Assembly: GCF_002563775.1 (NCBI RefSeq)
Contig: NZ_PDJO01000001.1
Location: 231,001 to 295,000, forward strand
Direction: 5' to 3'
Origin: Thioclava sp. ES.031
GTDB lineage: Bacteria; Pseudomonadota; Alphaproteobacteria; Rhodobacterales; Rhodobacteraceae
DNA: 64,000 bases
Below are positions 9,119 to 18,666 of this stretch, piece by piece (the first letter of the stretch is position 1; the number at the start of each line of letters is the position of its first letter). The position numbers and the translations under genes were made by a program. The notes beneath the pieces are model-generated. The model did not search any database and was not told the origin of the DNA. It saw only the letters and a list, made by a program, of their open reading frames with translations.

Positions 9119-9775
9119 TCAGTATTGGCGCGGCGGGCGCGCCTTGTAGACCGGAAGCTTCCAGCCGAAGCGCAGCGATCCGGCCCGCAGCGCAAAGGTC
9201 ACGCCGCCGCAGATCAACAGCGCGATCAGCGTATCCGCCCCGAGCGCGGTTGCGATTACCGCGCTCATGGCCCCCGCAAACGCGCAGGAGAGATACAGCT
9301 CGCCCTGTTTGAGAACCAGCGGCACCTCGTTGCAGACCACGTCGCGCATCAGCCCGCCGAATGTGCCGGTGGCGATGCCCATGATCAGCACGATCACCGG
9401 GCCATGCTCCAGCCGCATCGTGATCGCGACGCCCGCAGGCACCGCGACCGCCAAGGCGCAGGCGTCGAGCCACAGCAGCGCGCGGTAGCGGCTTTCCAGA
9501 AGATGCGCGGTGAAGAAAACGACCACCGCCGCCCCCGCCGCGATCAGCACATAGGTCGGGTCGCCAACCCAGAAGACCGGGTCGCGGCCCAGAAGCAGAT
9601 CGCGCAGCGTGCCGCCGCCGATAGCGGTCAGCGCGGCAATGAAGATGAAGCCCACGAGATCGAGCTGCTGGCGCGAGGCGACCAGCGCCCCGGTCAGCGC
9701 GAAGACCAGCACCGAGGCATAATCCAGCGCCGCGCCCAAGGGAAACTCCCCCAGCCAGTCGGGCAGGGCGGTCAT
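9119..9775 (-). CDS. TRIC cation channel family protein (UPF0126/YadS)
   Basis: Predicted trimeric intracellular-cation-type channel in the inner membrane, 218 residues and about seven TM segments. Two homologous halves are visible: [18 protein letters not shown] with [11 protein letters not shown], and later [12 protein letters not shown] with [16 protein letters not shown]. These Gly/Arg motifs are the internal repeat of the family. The start ([10 protein letters not shown]) overlaps the rnhA stop as ATGA; a longer upstream reading would run back through rnhA. Confidence 0.9.
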   Translation of the reverse strand: MTALPDWLGEFPLGAALDYASVLVFALTGALVASRQQLDLVGFIFIAALTAIGGGTLRDLLLGRDPVFWVGDPTYVLIAAGAAVVVFFTAHLLESRYRALLWLDACALAVAVPAGVAITMRLEHGPVIVLIMGIATGTFGGLMRDVVCNEVPLVLKQGELYLSCAFAGAMSAVIATALGADTLIALLICGGVTFALRAGSLRFGWKLPVYKARPPRQY

Positions 9776-10236
9776 TTTTGCTTGGCCGGTTTGAAGGGCT
9801 CCATCCCGGCGCGGGCCAACTCGTCGGCGCGCTCGTTCTCGGGGTGGCCCGCATGGCCCTTGATCCATTCCCACGTCACGCGGTGGCGGCGCTGCGCTTC
9901 GTCCAGCCGCTGCCAGAGATCGACGTTCTTCACCGGTTTCTTCGCGGCGGTCTTCCAGCCGTTGCGCTTCCAGCCGTGGATCCAGCCGGTCACGCCGTTC
10001 TTCACGTAAGCGGAGTCGGTGGTGATCGTGATCGCGGTGTCGCGGGTCAGGGTCTCCAGCGCGTTGATCGCGGCCAGAAGCTCCATCCGGTTATTGGTGG
10101 TCTCGGCTTCGCCGCCCTTCAGCTCGCGCTCCTTGACGACGCTGTCGCCGTCCATCGCGCGCATCAAGACGCCCCAGCCGCCGGGGCCGGGATTGCCGCT
10201 GCAGGCGCCATCGGTCCATGCGTAAAGCTCAGGCAT
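9772..10236 (-). CDS. rnhA: Ribonuclease HI
   Basis: Endonuclease that cuts the RNA strand of RNA-DNA hybrids in the cytoplasm. The 154 residues match the standard length. [15 protein letters not shown] carries the first catalytic Asp, [14 protein letters not shown] the Glu and TDSAYVKNG the second Asp. The basic protrusion ([17 protein letters not shown]) is also present. The start at [10 protein letters not shown] is conserved. It overlaps both neighbours: the gst stop lies inside its 5' end, and the TRIC start overlaps its stop. Confidence 0.97.
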   Translation of the reverse strand: MPELYAWTDGACSGNPGPGGWGVLMRAMDGDSVVKERELKGGEAETTNNRMELLAAINALETLTRDTAITITTDSAYVKNGVTGWIHGWKRNGWKTAAKKPVKNVDLWQRLDEAQRRHRVTWEWIKGHAGHPENERADELARAGMEPFKPAKQK

Positions 10237-10834
10237 CGAGACCCACATAGCCGTCGAGTGCTGCGATCCGGTCGAGCCAGCGGCGCAGTGCCGGGAAGGG
10301 CTCGAGATCATAGCCGCCGCGCGTGTCGGCGGTATGGGTGTAGGCGTAAAGGCAGATATCGGCGAGGCTCATCGTGTCGCCCGCGAGCCAATCCGCCTGC
10401 TCCAGCCGCTGCTCCATGATGCCCAGCAGGACGTGGCCGCGCACTTCCAGCGCGTCGAGCGTCTCCTGCGTGCGCTCATGCGCGCGATGCGGATAGCACA
10501 GAATCGCGGCGCGCACGGCGATGACGCCCTCGTGCTGGTTCTGCTCCCAGAACATCCACGACAGCATCTGCGCGCGGGCGAACCGGTCCTCGGGGATAAA
10601 GCGCGAGCCCTCGCCGAGATAGGTCAGGATCGCGTTGGATTCCGCCAGCACGCGCCCGTCATCGAGATGCAGCGCGGGCGCTTTGCCGAAGGGCAGCGCA
10701 CCGCTCTCATGAGCCTCGGCCAAAGCGTCGGTGTTGTATTCCACATCGACCCGGTCGTAGCTCTGACCGAGCAGCGCCATCAGCAGGCGCACCTTGTAGC
10801 TGTTGCCCGAGGAGGGCATCGAATAGAGCTTCAT
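10229..10834 (-). CDS. Glutathione S-transferase family protein
   Basis: Cytosolic GST-fold protein of 201 residues. The N-terminal thioredoxin-like domain begins [19 protein letters not shown] with Ser in the usual catalytic region, and contains the cis-Pro/ES site ([19 protein letters not shown]). The C-terminal helical domain has [17 protein letters not shown]. The real substrate is unknown. The start at 10834 is set by the conserved N-terminus. It ends inside the start of rnhA by 8 bases, so the two are likely co-translated. Confidence 0.92.
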   Translation of the reverse strand: MKLYSMPSSGNSYKVRLLMALLGQSYDRVDVEYNTDALAEAHESGALPFGKAPALHLDDGRVLAESNAILTYLGEGSRFIPEDRFARAQMLSWMFWEQNQHEGVIAVRAAILCYPHRAHERTQETLDALEVRGHVLLGIMEQRLEQADWLAGDTMSLADICLYAYTHTADTRGGYDLEPFPALRRWLDRIAALDGYVGLDA

Positions 10835-10839
10835 CTCGT

Positions 10840-11268
10840 TCAGGTCCTCACAAGCGCGATCAGGCAGGCGACGACGACGACGGTCAGGCCGATGCGCAGT
10901 TTGAGCCACCAGCGCGGCGTATGGCCGAATTTCTGGAACAGCCAGTCGAGCGGCAAGAGCGCGAGGAAGCCCAGGATCAGCACGAAATTCACCGGCATCC
11001 CGAGCGCCACGAAGGCGATGAAGAAGATGACCGGAGCGACGGCGAGGAAATAACCGGTCTCCCATTCCGCGCTTGCGGCGAAGCCCCAGAGGCTGCCTGC
11101 CATGAAGCAGAAGATCATCAGACCATAGGCGAGCACCGCCACACGCGGGTCCGCGATGAAGGCGAATTGGCCGGTCTGCACAACTAGCACGCCCCAGAGG
11201 AACGGGATCAGCCCGGCAAGGCCAAGGAGCAAAGCGCCGCCGGGGATTTTCGGGCCGATTTCGCGCAT
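10840..11268 (-). CDS. DUF3429 family membrane protein
   Basis: A 142-residue integral membrane protein with four to five hydrophobic segments. The N-terminal LLLGLAGLIPFLWGVL and the FMAGSLWGFAAS segment are the marks of DUF3429. No function is established for the family. Its ATG overlaps the ispH stop (TGATG), and the GST start follows 5 bases after its stop, so it sits inside the ispH-gst-rnhA operon. Confidence 0.82.
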   Translation of the reverse strand: MREIGPKIPGGALLLGLAGLIPFLWGVLVVQTGQFAFIADPRVAVLAYGLMIFCFMAGSLWGFAASAEWETGYFLAVAPVIFFIAFVALGMPVNFVLILGFLALLPLDWLFQKFGHTPRWWLKLRIGLTVVVVACLIALVRT

Positions 11269-12215
11269 CACGACGCCTCTCTCAGAACGCGGGGCACCTT
11301 GAATTCGATGTCCTCGCGGGCGGTTTCGATCTGGTCGACGGTCAGGTCATAGCGCTGGCGGAAGGCGTCGATCACCTCGTCGATCAGCACTTCCGGCGCG
11401 CTCGCGCCCGCGGTCACGCCGACCGTCTGCACACCCTCCAGCGCGCGCCAGTCTATATCTGCGGCGCGCTGCACCAGCTGCGAATAGGCGCAGCCCGAGG
11501 CTTTGCCGACCTCGACCAGACGGCGCGAGTTGGACGAGTTCGGCGCGCCGATCACGAGCAGCGCGTCGATCTGATCGGCCATCGCCTTCACCGATGCCTG
11601 ACGGTTGGTGGTGGCGTAGCAGATGTCTTCCTTGGCGGGGCCGACGATCTTCGGGAACCGGTCCTGCAGCGCGGCCACTATCGCCGCCGTGTCATCGACC
11701 GAGAGCGTGGTCTGGGTGATGAAGGCCAGCCGATCGGGATCGCGCGGCGTGATCTTGGCCACGTCCTCGACCGTCTCGACCAGCAGCACCTCGCCATCGG
11801 GCAGCTGCCCCATCGTGCCCAGCACTTCCGGGTGGCCCGCATGGCCGATCATGACCATCTGCAGCCCCTCGTTCGAGTGCCGCTCGGCTTCCTTGTGGAC
11901 CTTGCTCACCAGCGGGCAGGTCGCGTCGACATAGATCATCTCGCGCCGCGACGCCTCGGCGGGCACCGATTTCGGCACGCCATGGGCCGAGAAGATCACC
12001 GGCCGGTCATCGGGGCATTCGTCGAGCTCTTCCACGAAGACCGCGCCTTGGTCGCGCAGGCTGTCGACGACGTATTTGTTATGGACGATCTCGTGGCGCA
12101 CATAGACCGGTGCGCCCCATTTCTCGATCGCCATCTCGACGATCTTGATCGCCCGGTCGACGCCCGCGCAAAAGCCGCGCGGGGCCGCCAGATAAAGGGT
12201 CAGGGAGGGTTTCAT
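11268..12215 (-). CDS. ispH: 4-hydroxy-3-methylbut-2-enyl diphosphate reductase
   Basis: Last enzyme of the MEP pathway: reduces HMBPP to IPP and DMAPP with a [4Fe-4S] cluster. The 315 residues include the three cluster cysteines in [10 protein letters not shown] (Cys16), [11 protein letters not shown] and the CYATTNRQ region. The HAGHPE and [14 protein letters not shown] motifs complete the active site. It heads the operon ispH-DUF3429-gst-rnhA-TRIC, in which every junction is an overlap or a gap under 10 bp. Confidence 0.98.
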   Translation of the reverse strand: MKPSLTLYLAAPRGFCAGVDRAIKIVEMAIEKWGAPVYVRHEIVHNKYVVDSLRDQGAVFVEELDECPDDRPVIFSAHGVPKSVPAEASRREMIYVDATCPLVSKVHKEAERHSNEGLQMVMIGHAGHPEVLGTMGQLPDGEVLLVETVEDVAKITPRDPDRLAFITQTTLSVDDTAAIVAALQDRFPKIVGPAKEDICYATTNRQASVKAMADQIDALLVIGAPNSSNSRRLVEVGKASGCAYSQLVQRAADIDWRALEGVQTVGVTAGASAPEVLIDEVIDAFRQRYDLTVDQIETAREDIEFKVPRVLREAS

Positions 12216-12275
12216 CGCGCGCTCCTTTGTTCGGGTTCAGACCTAAAGCCCCGTCCGCCTCGCGTCCAGAGGCGA

Positions 12276-12722
12276 TCAGCTTGCGAGTTTGATCGCTTCC
12301 GCCGTCAGCCATGCCAGCACCGCGTAGCGTCCGGCCTTGGCCACGAAGACCAGCGGAATGAAAAGCCACAGCGACATTCGCAGGATACCGGAAATCAGGC
12401 AGATCAGATCGCCGCCGGGCGCCCAGCTCAGCAGCAGCAGCCCGATCCCCCAGCGCTCGAACCAGCGATGGCCCCGCGCGAGCTGTGCCTCGGTCGCGGG
12501 GAACCATTTGCGGTTCTTCCAGCGGGTCACGCCGAGCCCGATCCCGTAGGTGACGAGCGAGCCGATCGTGTTGCCCACGGCAGCGATGAGGATCATCAGC
12601 CAGATATTCTCGGTGCCGAGCGTCTGCAGCGCGACGAATAGGAGCTCCGACTGGAACGGGATCGGCGTCGCCGCCAGAAGCGCCGAGACGAAGAGGCCGA
12701 GGAGGGAGACGTTTTCGAGCAT
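12276..12722 (-). CDS. YqaA family (DedA/VTT-like) membrane protein
   Basis: A 148-residue inner-membrane protein resembling YqaA, a small member of the SNARE-associated/DedA (VTT) group. Motifs: TPIPFQSELLFVALQ, GNTIGSLVTYGIG and a C-terminal SWAPGGDLICLISGILRM, which is the usual 'PGGD' re-entrant region. It may act in lipid or undecaprenyl-carrier translocation as DedA proteins do, but that is inferred only from fold. The start at 12722 has GGAAAG five bases upstream. Confidence 0.85.
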   Translation of the reverse strand: MLENVSLLGLFVSALLAATPIPFQSELLFVALQTLGTENIWLMILIAAVGNTIGSLVTYGIGLGVTRWKNRKWFPATEAQLARGHRWFERWGIGLLLLSWAPGGDLICLISGILRMSLWLFIPLVFVAKAGRYAVLAWLTAEAIKLAS

Positions 12723-12739
12723 CAAGCTTTCCGCGAAAG

Positions 12740-12773
12740 ACAAAGGGCGCGCAGGTGATCTGCACGCCCCTTC
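12740..12773 (-). terminator. Terminator after the NYN gene
   Basis: On the minus strand a GGGGCGTGCAG / CTGCGCGCCC hairpin is followed by TTTGTCTTT. It sits 34 bp past the NYN-gene stop and just before the YqaA-like gene, which should therefore have its own promoter or receive read-through. Confidence 0.65.
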
Positions 12774-12806
12774 AAGCACGAATTACGGGTCGCGTCAGGT
12801 CCCGGA

Positions 12807-13370
12807 TCAGCTTTCGTCGCCGTTCTCGCCTTCGCGCGGTTCGCGCGGCGGACGCCCGATCACTTCGCGCAGCGCGTCGAGTTCGATGAAATTGTCGGCC
12901 TGACGACGCAGCTCGTCGGCGATCATCGGCGGCTGCGAGCGGATCGTCGAGACGACCGAGACGCGGCAACCCTGACGCTGAAGGCTTTCGATCAGCGGCC
13001 GGAAATCGCCATCGCCGGAGAACAGCACGATATGATCGAGGCGCGGTGCGAGTTCCATCGCATCGACGGCCAGCTCGATGTCCATGTTGCCCTTCACCTT
13101 CCGGCGGCCCATGGAATCCGTGTATTCCTTCGCCGGTTTGGTGACCATCGCGAAGCCGTTGTAGTTCAACCAGTCAACGAGCGGGCGGATCGGCGAATAT
13201 TCTTCACTCTCCAGGAGAGCGGTGTAATAAAAGGCGCGTACAAGTTTGCCGCGACGTTCGAATTCTTGTCTCAACAGCTTGTAATCAATATCAAAACCGA
13301 GCGCCTTGGCGGCCGCATAAAGATTAGATCCGTCTATGAACAGGGCGAGTCGTTCGTCCTTGTAGAACAT
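12807..13370 (-). CDS. NYN domain protein (LabA/DUF88)
   Basis: PIN-like nuclease-fold protein of 187 residues, probably acting on RNA. LALFIDGSNLY gives the first conserved Asp, the IELAVDAM segment another, and VLFSGDGDFRPLIESL the SGDGDF signature. The C-terminus is acidic and Gly/Arg-rich, possibly disordered. The start at 13370 is supported by AGAGGA six bases upstream. The reaction and targets are not known for this subfamily. Confidence 0.88.
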   Translation of the reverse strand: MFYKDERLALFIDGSNLYAAAKALGFDIDYKLLRQEFERRGKLVRAFYYTALLESEEYSPIRPLVDWLNYNGFAMVTKPAKEYTDSMGRRKVKGNMDIELAVDAMELAPRLDHIVLFSGDGDFRPLIESLQRQGCRVSVVSTIRSQPPMIADELRRQADNFIELDALREVIGRPPREPREGENGDES

Positions 13371-13519
13371 ACAGTCCTCTTGCACAGGTAGGGTGGACCA
13401 ATTCGCGCAGGTGCCGATACGGAAAGAAAACGCGCATCTATTTGTCTTGCACAGGCGCGGGGCCGACCAGATTTAATTAGGACATATCGCATTTCGCGAG
13501 GGAAACGGAATCTGTCTTT

Positions 13520-14080
13520 ATGGACACTAACTATTTGGTCGCTTTCGGAGCGAATCTACCTAGCCAATTCGGTTCTCCTCGCGCCACGCTCTGCGCCGCG
13601 ATCGAGCGGCTTGAGCAATTGGGGTTTTCCTTGATCGCCGCCAGTCGTTTCTGGTCGACACCTGCCGTTCCCGAAGGGTCCGGTCCCGATTTCGTGAATG
13701 CTTGTTGCAAAATGCGAAGCGGTTTGCAACCGCCTGACGCGCTGGCGCAACTTCATGCGGTGGAAGAGGAATTTGGCCGTGTGCGAGAGGGGCGCTGGAG
13801 CGCACGGGTGGTCGATCTCGATCTGATCGCCTGCGAGGATCGGGTTCTGCCGGATCGCGAGGGCTTCCTGCGCTGGAAAAACCTTCCGCCGGAGGCGCAG
13901 CAGCACGAGGCCCCGACCGACCTGATCCTGCCGCATCCGCGCTTGCAGGACAGGGCTTTCGTGCTGATTCCCCTTGCCGAAATTGCACCGCTCTGGCGCC
14001 ACCCGATCACGGGTGACAGCGTGATGGAAATGCTCGCCGCCCTTCCCGAGGCGGAAAAATCCCCGATTTCCCCTCTGTAA
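13520..14080 (+). CDS. folK: 2-amino-4-hydroxy-6-hydroxymethyldihydropteridine diphosphokinase
   Basis: Transfers diphosphate from ATP to hydroxymethyl-dihydropterin in folate synthesis. The 186 residues have the HPPK order: ALGANLPS-like start (VAFGANLPS), SRFWSTPAVPEGSGPDFVNACC, then REGRWSARVVDLDLIA with the catalytic acidic pair, and LILPHPRLQDRAFVLIPLAEIAP. It is the first gene of the folK-rpoZ-rsh group, although rpoZ has its own likely promoter. Confidence 0.95.
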   Translation: MDTNYLVAFGANLPSQFGSPRATLCAAIERLEQLGFSLIAASRFWSTPAVPEGSGPDFVNACCKMRSGLQPPDALAQLHAVEEEFGRVREGRWSARVVDLDLIACEDRVLPDREGFLRWKNLPPEAQQHEAPTDLILPHPRLQDRAFVLIPLAEIAPLWRHPITGDSVMEMLAALPEAEKSPISPL

Positions 14081-14116
14081 CGTGGTCAAAACCCTGCGGA
14101 CGGGCCGGATGGGCGC

Positions 14117-14145
14117 TTGTGTTTCTGCACTGCAAAGCCTAAGTA
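14117..14145 (+). promoter_or_regulatory. Probable housekeeping promoter of rpoZ-rsh
   Basis: TTGTGT, a 17-base spacer and TAAGTA, ending about 33 bp before the rpoZ start. This fits a Rhodobacter-like sigma-70-type promoter. A ribosome site (GGAGAG) follows. Confidence 0.5.
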
Positions 14146-14178
14146 GGGCCCTCAATCCGAGTTCTTCTGGAGAGATTC

Positions 14179-14535
14179 ATGGCCCGCGTGACGGTTGAAG
14201 ATTGCGTTGACAAGGTTCCGAACCGCTTCGAGCTGGTAATGCTCGCTTCGCATCGTGCCCGCGAAATCGCTGCTGGCGCTCCCCTCACGGTCGAGCGTGA
14301 CAACGATAAAAACCCCGTCGTCGCTCTGCGCGAAATCGCCGAGGAGACCCAATCGGCCGAGGATCTGCGTGAGCGTCTCATCGAGAGCAACCAGACCCAG
14401 ATCGAGGTCGACGAGCCCGAAGAGGACTCAATGGCGATGCTCATGGGTGGTGAGACCCCCGATCGTGCCGTCGAAGACGACATGAGCGAAGAGCGTATGC
14501 TGCGCGCGCTGATGGACGCGCAGGGGCGCGAGTAA
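14179..14535 (+). CDS. rpoZ: RNA polymerase subunit omega
   Basis: Small assembly and stability subunit of RNA polymerase that also contributes a (p)ppGpp site. The 118 residues start [20 protein letters not shown] with [12 protein letters not shown], the conserved omega core. The C-terminus is long and acidic, as in alphaproteobacteria. It is 27 bp upstream of rsh, the classical pairing of omega with the ppGpp synthetase/hydrolase. Confidence 0.98.
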   Translation: MARVTVEDCVDKVPNRFELVMLASHRAREIAAGAPLTVERDNDKNPVVALREIAEETQSAEDLRERLIESNQTQIEVDEPEEDSMAMLMGGETPDRAVEDDMSEERMLRALMDAQGRE

Positions 14536-14562
14536 TCTACTGATTGGCCGGAACGAGCGCGA

Positions 14563-16695
14563 ATGATCGACGTCGAAGACCTGATCGCGCTCGTCCGCAA
14601 TTATAATCCCAAGACCGATGCGGATCTGATCCGGAAGGCCTATGCCTACGGAAAAGACATGCATGAAGGGCAGTTCCGGCATTCGGGCGAGCCCTATTTT
14701 TCGCATCCCGTCGCGGTGGCGGCGATCCTGACCGAGCAGCGTCTGGACGATGCGACCATCGTCACCGCCCTTCTGCACGACACGATCGAAGACACGCGCT
14801 CGACCTATGGCGAAGTGTCCGAGATGTTCGGCGAGCAGATTGCCGAGCTGGTCGATGGCGTCACCAAGCTGACCAACCTGCAACTTTCGAACGCGGCCTC
14901 GAAACAGGCGGAGAACTTCCGCAAGCTGTTCATGGCGATGTCGAAAGACCTGCGGGTGATCCTCGTGAAACTCGCCGACCGCCTGCACAACATGCGCACG
15001 ATCCGCTCGATGCGGGCCGAGAAACAGGCGCAGAAAGCGCGCGAGACGATGGAGATCTACGCGCCGCTCGCAGGCCGGATGGGTATGCAATGGATGCGCG
15101 AGGAGCTCGAAGACCTCGCCTTCAAGGTGCTCAATCCCGAGGCGCGCACCTCGATCATCCGCCGCTTCGTCAGCCTGCAGAAGGAAACCGGCGATGTGAT
15201 CCCGAAGATCACCGCCGACATCCGCGCGCTGCTCGAAGACGAGGATATCGACGCGGACGTGTTCGGGCGCGCGAAGCGGCCCTATTCGATCTGGCGCAAG
15301 ATGGAGGAGAAGCAGCTCACCTTCTCGCGCCTGTCGGATATCTATGGCTTCCGCGTCATTACCCGCACCGAGATGGACTGCTACCGGGTGCTGGGCCTGA
15401 TCCATCACCGCTGGCGCGCGGTGCCGACCCGGTTCAAGGATTACATCAGCCAGCCGAAGACGAACGGCTACCGCTCGATCCACACCACCGTTTCGGGGCG
15501 CGACGGCAAGCGCGTCGAGGTGCAGATCCGCACCCGGCAGATGCACGAAGTGGCCGAGGCGGGCGTCGCGGCACACTGGTCCTATCGCGATGGCGAGCGG
15601 GCGCAGAACCCCTTCGCGGTCGATCCGGCGAAATGGCTCGCCTCGCTCAGCGAGCGGTTCTCGGACCCCGACGGCGATGGCGATCACGAGGAGTTTCTCG
15701 AGAACGTCAAGCTTGAGATGTATTCCGATCAGGTCTTCTGCTTCACCCCGAAAGGCGATGTGGTGAAGCTGCCCAAGGGCGCGACTCCGATCGATTTCGC
15801 CTATGCGATCCACACGCGGATCGGCAATAGCTGCGTCGGCGCGAAGGTCGACGGGATCCGCGTGCCACTTTGGACCCGGTTGAAGAACGGCCAGTCGGTC
15901 GAGGTGATCACCGCCTCGGGCCAGCGTCCGCAGCTGACCTGGCTCGATATAGTGGCGACCGGGCGCGCCAAGGCCGCGATCCGCAAATCGCTGCGCGAGG
16001 AAGATCGCGACCGCTTCATCAAGCTGGGGCAGGAACTGGCGCGGGTGGCCTTCGAGCATGTCGGCCGCCGCGTGACCGAAAAGGCGCTGCGCACCGCCGG
16101 CAAGGCGCTGGGGATCGGCGATCAGGACGAGGTTCTCGCCCGGCTCGGCTCCGCCGAGCTCGCGGCCTCGGACGTGCTGGACGCGCTTTATCCGGAACTC
16201 GCGCAACGCCGCGAAGGCGCCGAGATCGAGCCGACCCGCGCCGTGCTGGGCCTCGCCGCCGATCAAAGCTTCCGCCGCGCCGATTGCTGCCAGCCGCTGC
16301 CGGGCGAGCGCATCGTCGGCATTACCTATCGCGGCAAGGGCGTGGTGATCCACGCCATCGACTGTCCCGCGCTCGAAGAGTTCGAGGATCAGCCTGAACG
16401 CTGGGTCGATCTGCATTGGAAGACCGGGCAACACCCGCCCGCCTATACCGCGACCCTGAAGGTCACGATCTCGAACGACGCGGGCGTGCTGGGACATATC
16501 TGCACATTGATCGGCCAGCAGAAGGCAAATATTTCGGACCTCAACTTCGTGGAGCGCAAGCCGGACTTCTATTCGGTTCTCGTCGAGGTCGAACTGTGCG
16601 ATGCAGAACATATGCATCGCCTGCTTACCGCCTTGGAGGCGGAGAGCGACGTGGCGCAGGTGGAGCGGATCAGAAACCTGTCGCGCAAACCCTGA
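14563..16695 (+). CDS. rsh: Bifunctional (p)ppGpp synthetase/hydrolase
   Basis: Single RSH enzyme of the stringent response (Rel/SpoT type). The 710 residues contain an HD hydrolase domain with intact LLHDTIEDT near residues 67-75, and a synthetase domain with RFKDYI and NGYRSIHT. They are followed by a TGS domain (VFCFTPKGDVVKLPKGATPIDFAYAIH), a helical/zinc-finger region with DCCQPLPGERI, and a C-terminal ACT domain (TLKVTISNDAGVLGHI). Both catalytic domains look complete, so it should make and degrade the alarmone. Co-transcribed with rpoZ. Confidence 0.98.
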   Translation: MIDVEDLIALVRNYNPKTDADLIRKAYAYGKDMHEGQFRHSGEPYFSHPVAVAAILTEQRLDDATIVTALLHDTIEDTRSTYGEVSEMFGEQIAELVDGVTKLTNLQLSNAASKQAENFRKLFMAMSKDLRVILVKLADRLHNMRTIRSMRAEKQAQKARETMEIYAPLAGRMGMQWMREELEDLAFKVLNPEARTSIIRRFVSLQKETGDVIPKITADIRALLEDEDIDADVFGRAKRPYSIWRKMEEKQLTFSRLSDIYGFRVITRTEMDCYRVLGLIHHRWRAVPTRFKDYISQPKTNGYRSIHTTVSGRDGKRVEVQIRTRQMHEVAEAGVAAHWSYRDGERAQNPFAVDPAKWLASLSERFSDPDGDGDHEEFLENVKLEMYSDQVFCFTPKGDVVKLPKGATPIDFAYAIHTRIGNSCVGAKVDGIRVPLWTRLKNGQSVEVITASGQRPQLTWLDIVATGRAKAAIRKSLREEDRDRFIKLGQELARVAFEHVGRRVTEKALRTAGKALGIGDQDEVLARLGSAELAASDVLDALYPELAQRREGAEIEPTRAVLGLAADQSFRRADCCQPLPGERIVGITYRGKGVVIHAIDCPALEEFEDQPERWVDLHWKTGQHPPAYTATLKVTISNDAGVLGHICTLIGQQKANISDLNFVERKPDFYSVLVEVELCDAEHMHRLLTALEAESDVAQVERIRNLSRKP

Positions 16696-16729
16696 CGCAC
16701 ACGGCGCAGGGTGTAGAAAGGACGGCAGC

Positions 16730-17404
16730 GTGGTCTTCAGACGGCGCGAAAAACGGGGGGTTTGGGCCAACCTGCGCGAGGCGATCTGGCCGCGTTCGGG
16801 CTGGTCCCGGGCTTTTCAATACGTCAAGCACCGCGTCAACCGGTTGCCCGACCGCCCGCACCGGATCGCGCGTGGCGTCTGGGCCGGGGTCCTAGTCTCG
16901 TTCACGCCGCTCTTCGGATTTCACTTCGTCAGTGCCGCGGCCGTGGCCTGGATCATGCGCGGCAATATCCTCGCGGCGATCCTCGCCACGTTCTTCGGCA
17001 ACCCGGTTACCTTCCCGATCATCGCGGTCTTCTCGACGAAGCTGGGCCACAAAATCCTCGGCGACCGGCTCGATCATGGCGGGGAACCGGAAAGCCTGTT
17101 GCAGACCTTTCAGGCCGCGAGCCACGATCTGCTGCATAACTTCTGGGCGATGTTCACCCCCGAGCATGCGGAATGGGGCGGGCTGGAGCGGTTCTTCACC
17201 GATGTCTGGCTGCCCTATCTGATCGGCGGGATCGGTCCGGGCGTGATCGCGGCCACGATCTGCTACTACGTGTCGCTGCCGATCATTACCGCCTATCAGA
17301 ACCGGCGCCGCAGCAAGCTGAAGGCGCGGCTGGAGAAGATGCGGGCGAAGATCAAGCGCGAGGAACGCGCGGCGGCGGGGAAGTCCGAGACTCCCGAAGA
17401 CTGA
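16730..17404 (+). CDS. DUF2062 domain membrane protein
   Basis: A 224-residue membrane protein. DUF2062 spans most of it: RIARGVWAGVLVSFTPLFGFHF, then two more hydrophobic segments including NPVTFPIIAVFSTKLG, and a last TM before a very basic C-terminal tail (RRRSKLKARLEKMRAKIKREER). GTG 16730 is chosen because GAAAGGAC lies seven bases upstream, only 34 bp after the rsh stop; an in-frame reading further upstream would run inside rsh. Function unknown. Confidence 0.85.
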   Translation: MVFRRREKRGVWANLREAIWPRSGWSRAFQYVKHRVNRLPDRPHRIARGVWAGVLVSFTPLFGFHFVSAAAVAWIMRGNILAAILATFFGNPVTFPIIAVFSTKLGHKILGDRLDHGGEPESLLQTFQAASHDLLHNFWAMFTPEHAEWGGLERFFTDVWLPYLIGGIGPGVIAATICYYVSLPIITAYQNRRRSKLKARLEKMRAKIKREERAAAGKSETPED

Positions 17405-17420
17405 GCCGCAGCCGCTGGCG

Positions 17421-17666
17421 TCAGCTTTGCGCTTCGCCCGCGCCCGCCTCGCTCAGCGCATAGCCGCGCCGTTGCGCCCGGCGACGAAACCGCTCGGCCG
17501 CATGGACCGCTTCGCGCAGGTTGGAAAACCACCGCAGACAGGATGCGCCGGTCTGGCCCTGAAGGCCCCATTCGCGCAGCACGGTATACTCCCCGAACAG
17601 GTTGTCGGAGACTTCCACGCGATAGAACCGTCGCGACGTCGGCGTGTGAAGAAGGAGATTGAGCAT
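17421..17666 (-). CDS. Stand-alone WGR domain protein
   Basis: An 81-residue protein that consists of little more than one WGR domain: RFYRVEVSDNLFGEYTVLREWGLQGQTG carries the W-G-[RL] centre, and FSNLREAVHAAERFRRRAQRRGY is the closing helix. WGR modules are usually attached to PARPs or MolR-like regulators and bind nucleic acid. This single-domain form is small and Arg-rich. ATG 17666 follows GGAG. The target is unknown. Confidence 0.8.
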   Translation of the reverse strand: MLNLLLHTPTSRRFYRVEVSDNLFGEYTVLREWGLQGQTGASCLRWFSNLREAVHAAERFRRRAQRRGYALSEAGAGEAQS

Positions 17667-17753
17667 GGCAGTGCCCCTGTATCCCGATTTCGTGAAGTGA
17701 ATCAGAGCGGGGCGGTTTTGGCCAGCGAAAAGAGGTTAACGCTGCCGCGGACG

Positions 17754-17784
17754 GAAAAGGGCCGCCCCCGAAGGACGGCCCTAA
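17754..17784 (-). terminator. Terminator of the acid phosphatase gene
   Basis: On the minus strand GGGCCG / CGGCCC form a hairpin with a short purine-rich loop, followed by CTTTTCC, 20 bp after the acid phosphatase stop. Confidence 0.65.
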
Positions 17785-17802
17785 GCCTATGTTTCACATG
17801 GA

Positions 17803-18666
17803 TCAATTCGACGGGGCAGCCGACCACGTTTTGAGCCCGCCGATCTTTTCCTTGCGGCGTTGATCGGAGGATTTCGACCAGTCTCCGCCGAAAGCGGCGG
17901 ATTCCCAGCTGCCATATTCGGGGTTCGGGAACATGATCCAGTCCTTGCCCCAATTGCCTTTCGTTTTCTCGAGGAAAGCATGGCGCGCGTCGACCGAGCC
18001 CTTCGCGCTATCCGAGAAATCGCCCAGATTGTCGCCCATCAGCAGCACGACGCGGTAATCCTTCGCGACGCTCGCGATCCGGTTCTCCTTGGCCGAGCCC
18101 CAGTCGGGCTTTTCCTTCTTCGTCAGAACCGTGTCGACATTGCCGCCCATCGGGAAGCCGAGCTTCTTCATGTTCTCGCGGGTGGCGGGCTCTTCGTCTT
18201 TCGTCCGGTTCGAGATGTAGAAGATTTTCACGCCCTTGCTGTCGGCATATTTCAGGAAATCGAGCGCGCCGGGCATCGCCTTGGTGGTTTCGGATTTGAC
18301 GTAATCCGTCCATTCCTTCGACGAGAACGAGGTGCCGCGCGCAATCAGCGAGGCCTCGTAATTGGAGTTGTCGAGGACGGTTTCATCGAGGTCGGTGATG
18401 ATCGCGACCGGCTTGTCTTGATAGCCCTTGCCTTCCTTGTCGGGCGTCGCGGTCCAGCCCTTGTCGGCCAGCGCCTGATCGAGACGCAGCTTGGCGAGAT
18501 CGAAAAGCCCGCGCGACACGGCGGCATGCTCGACCGATTGCTGCATCCAGAGCGTCGCGTTGAGCAGGTCGTTCTGCTTGGTGGCTTGCGCGCCGTCCGC
18601 GCTGGCAGCGACGGTGCTGAGCGCGAGGGCCGCCGCACTAAGCGCAAGCAAAGGCTTGAAGGTCAT
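17803..18666 (-). CDS. HAD-family acid phosphatase (e(P4)/class C type), exported
   Basis: Periplasmic phosphomonoesterase of the non-specific acid phosphatase class C group, which can remove phosphate from nucleotides. The 287-residue precursor has a Sec signal (MTFKPLLALSAAALALSTVAASA, likely cut after ASA). The HAD motif is ITDLDETVLDN with both Asp residues, followed by FYISNRTKDEE and LLMGDNLGDFSD. The family prototype is a lipoprotein, but no lipobox Cys is present, so this one should be soluble. The start at 18666 gives a proper signal peptide; longer readings do not. Confidence 0.92.
   Translation of the reverse strand: MTFKPLLALSAAALALSTVAASADGAQATKQNDLLNATLWMQQSVEHAAVSRGLFDLAKLRLDQALADKGWTATPDKEGKGYQDKPVAIITDLDETVLDNSNYEASLIARGTSFSSKEWTDYVKSETTKAMPGALDFLKYADSKGVKIFYISNRTKDEEPATRENMKKLGFPMGGNVDTVLTKKEKPDWGSAKENRIASVAKDYRVVLLMGDNLGDFSDSAKGSVDARHAFLEKTKGNWGKDWIMFPNPEYGSWESAAFGGDWSKSSDQRRKEKIGGLKTWSAAPSN

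Noticed and set aside
14428..16770. Minus-strand open frame of 780 codons
   Set aside because: Antisense of rpoZ/rsh; both have intact family motifs.
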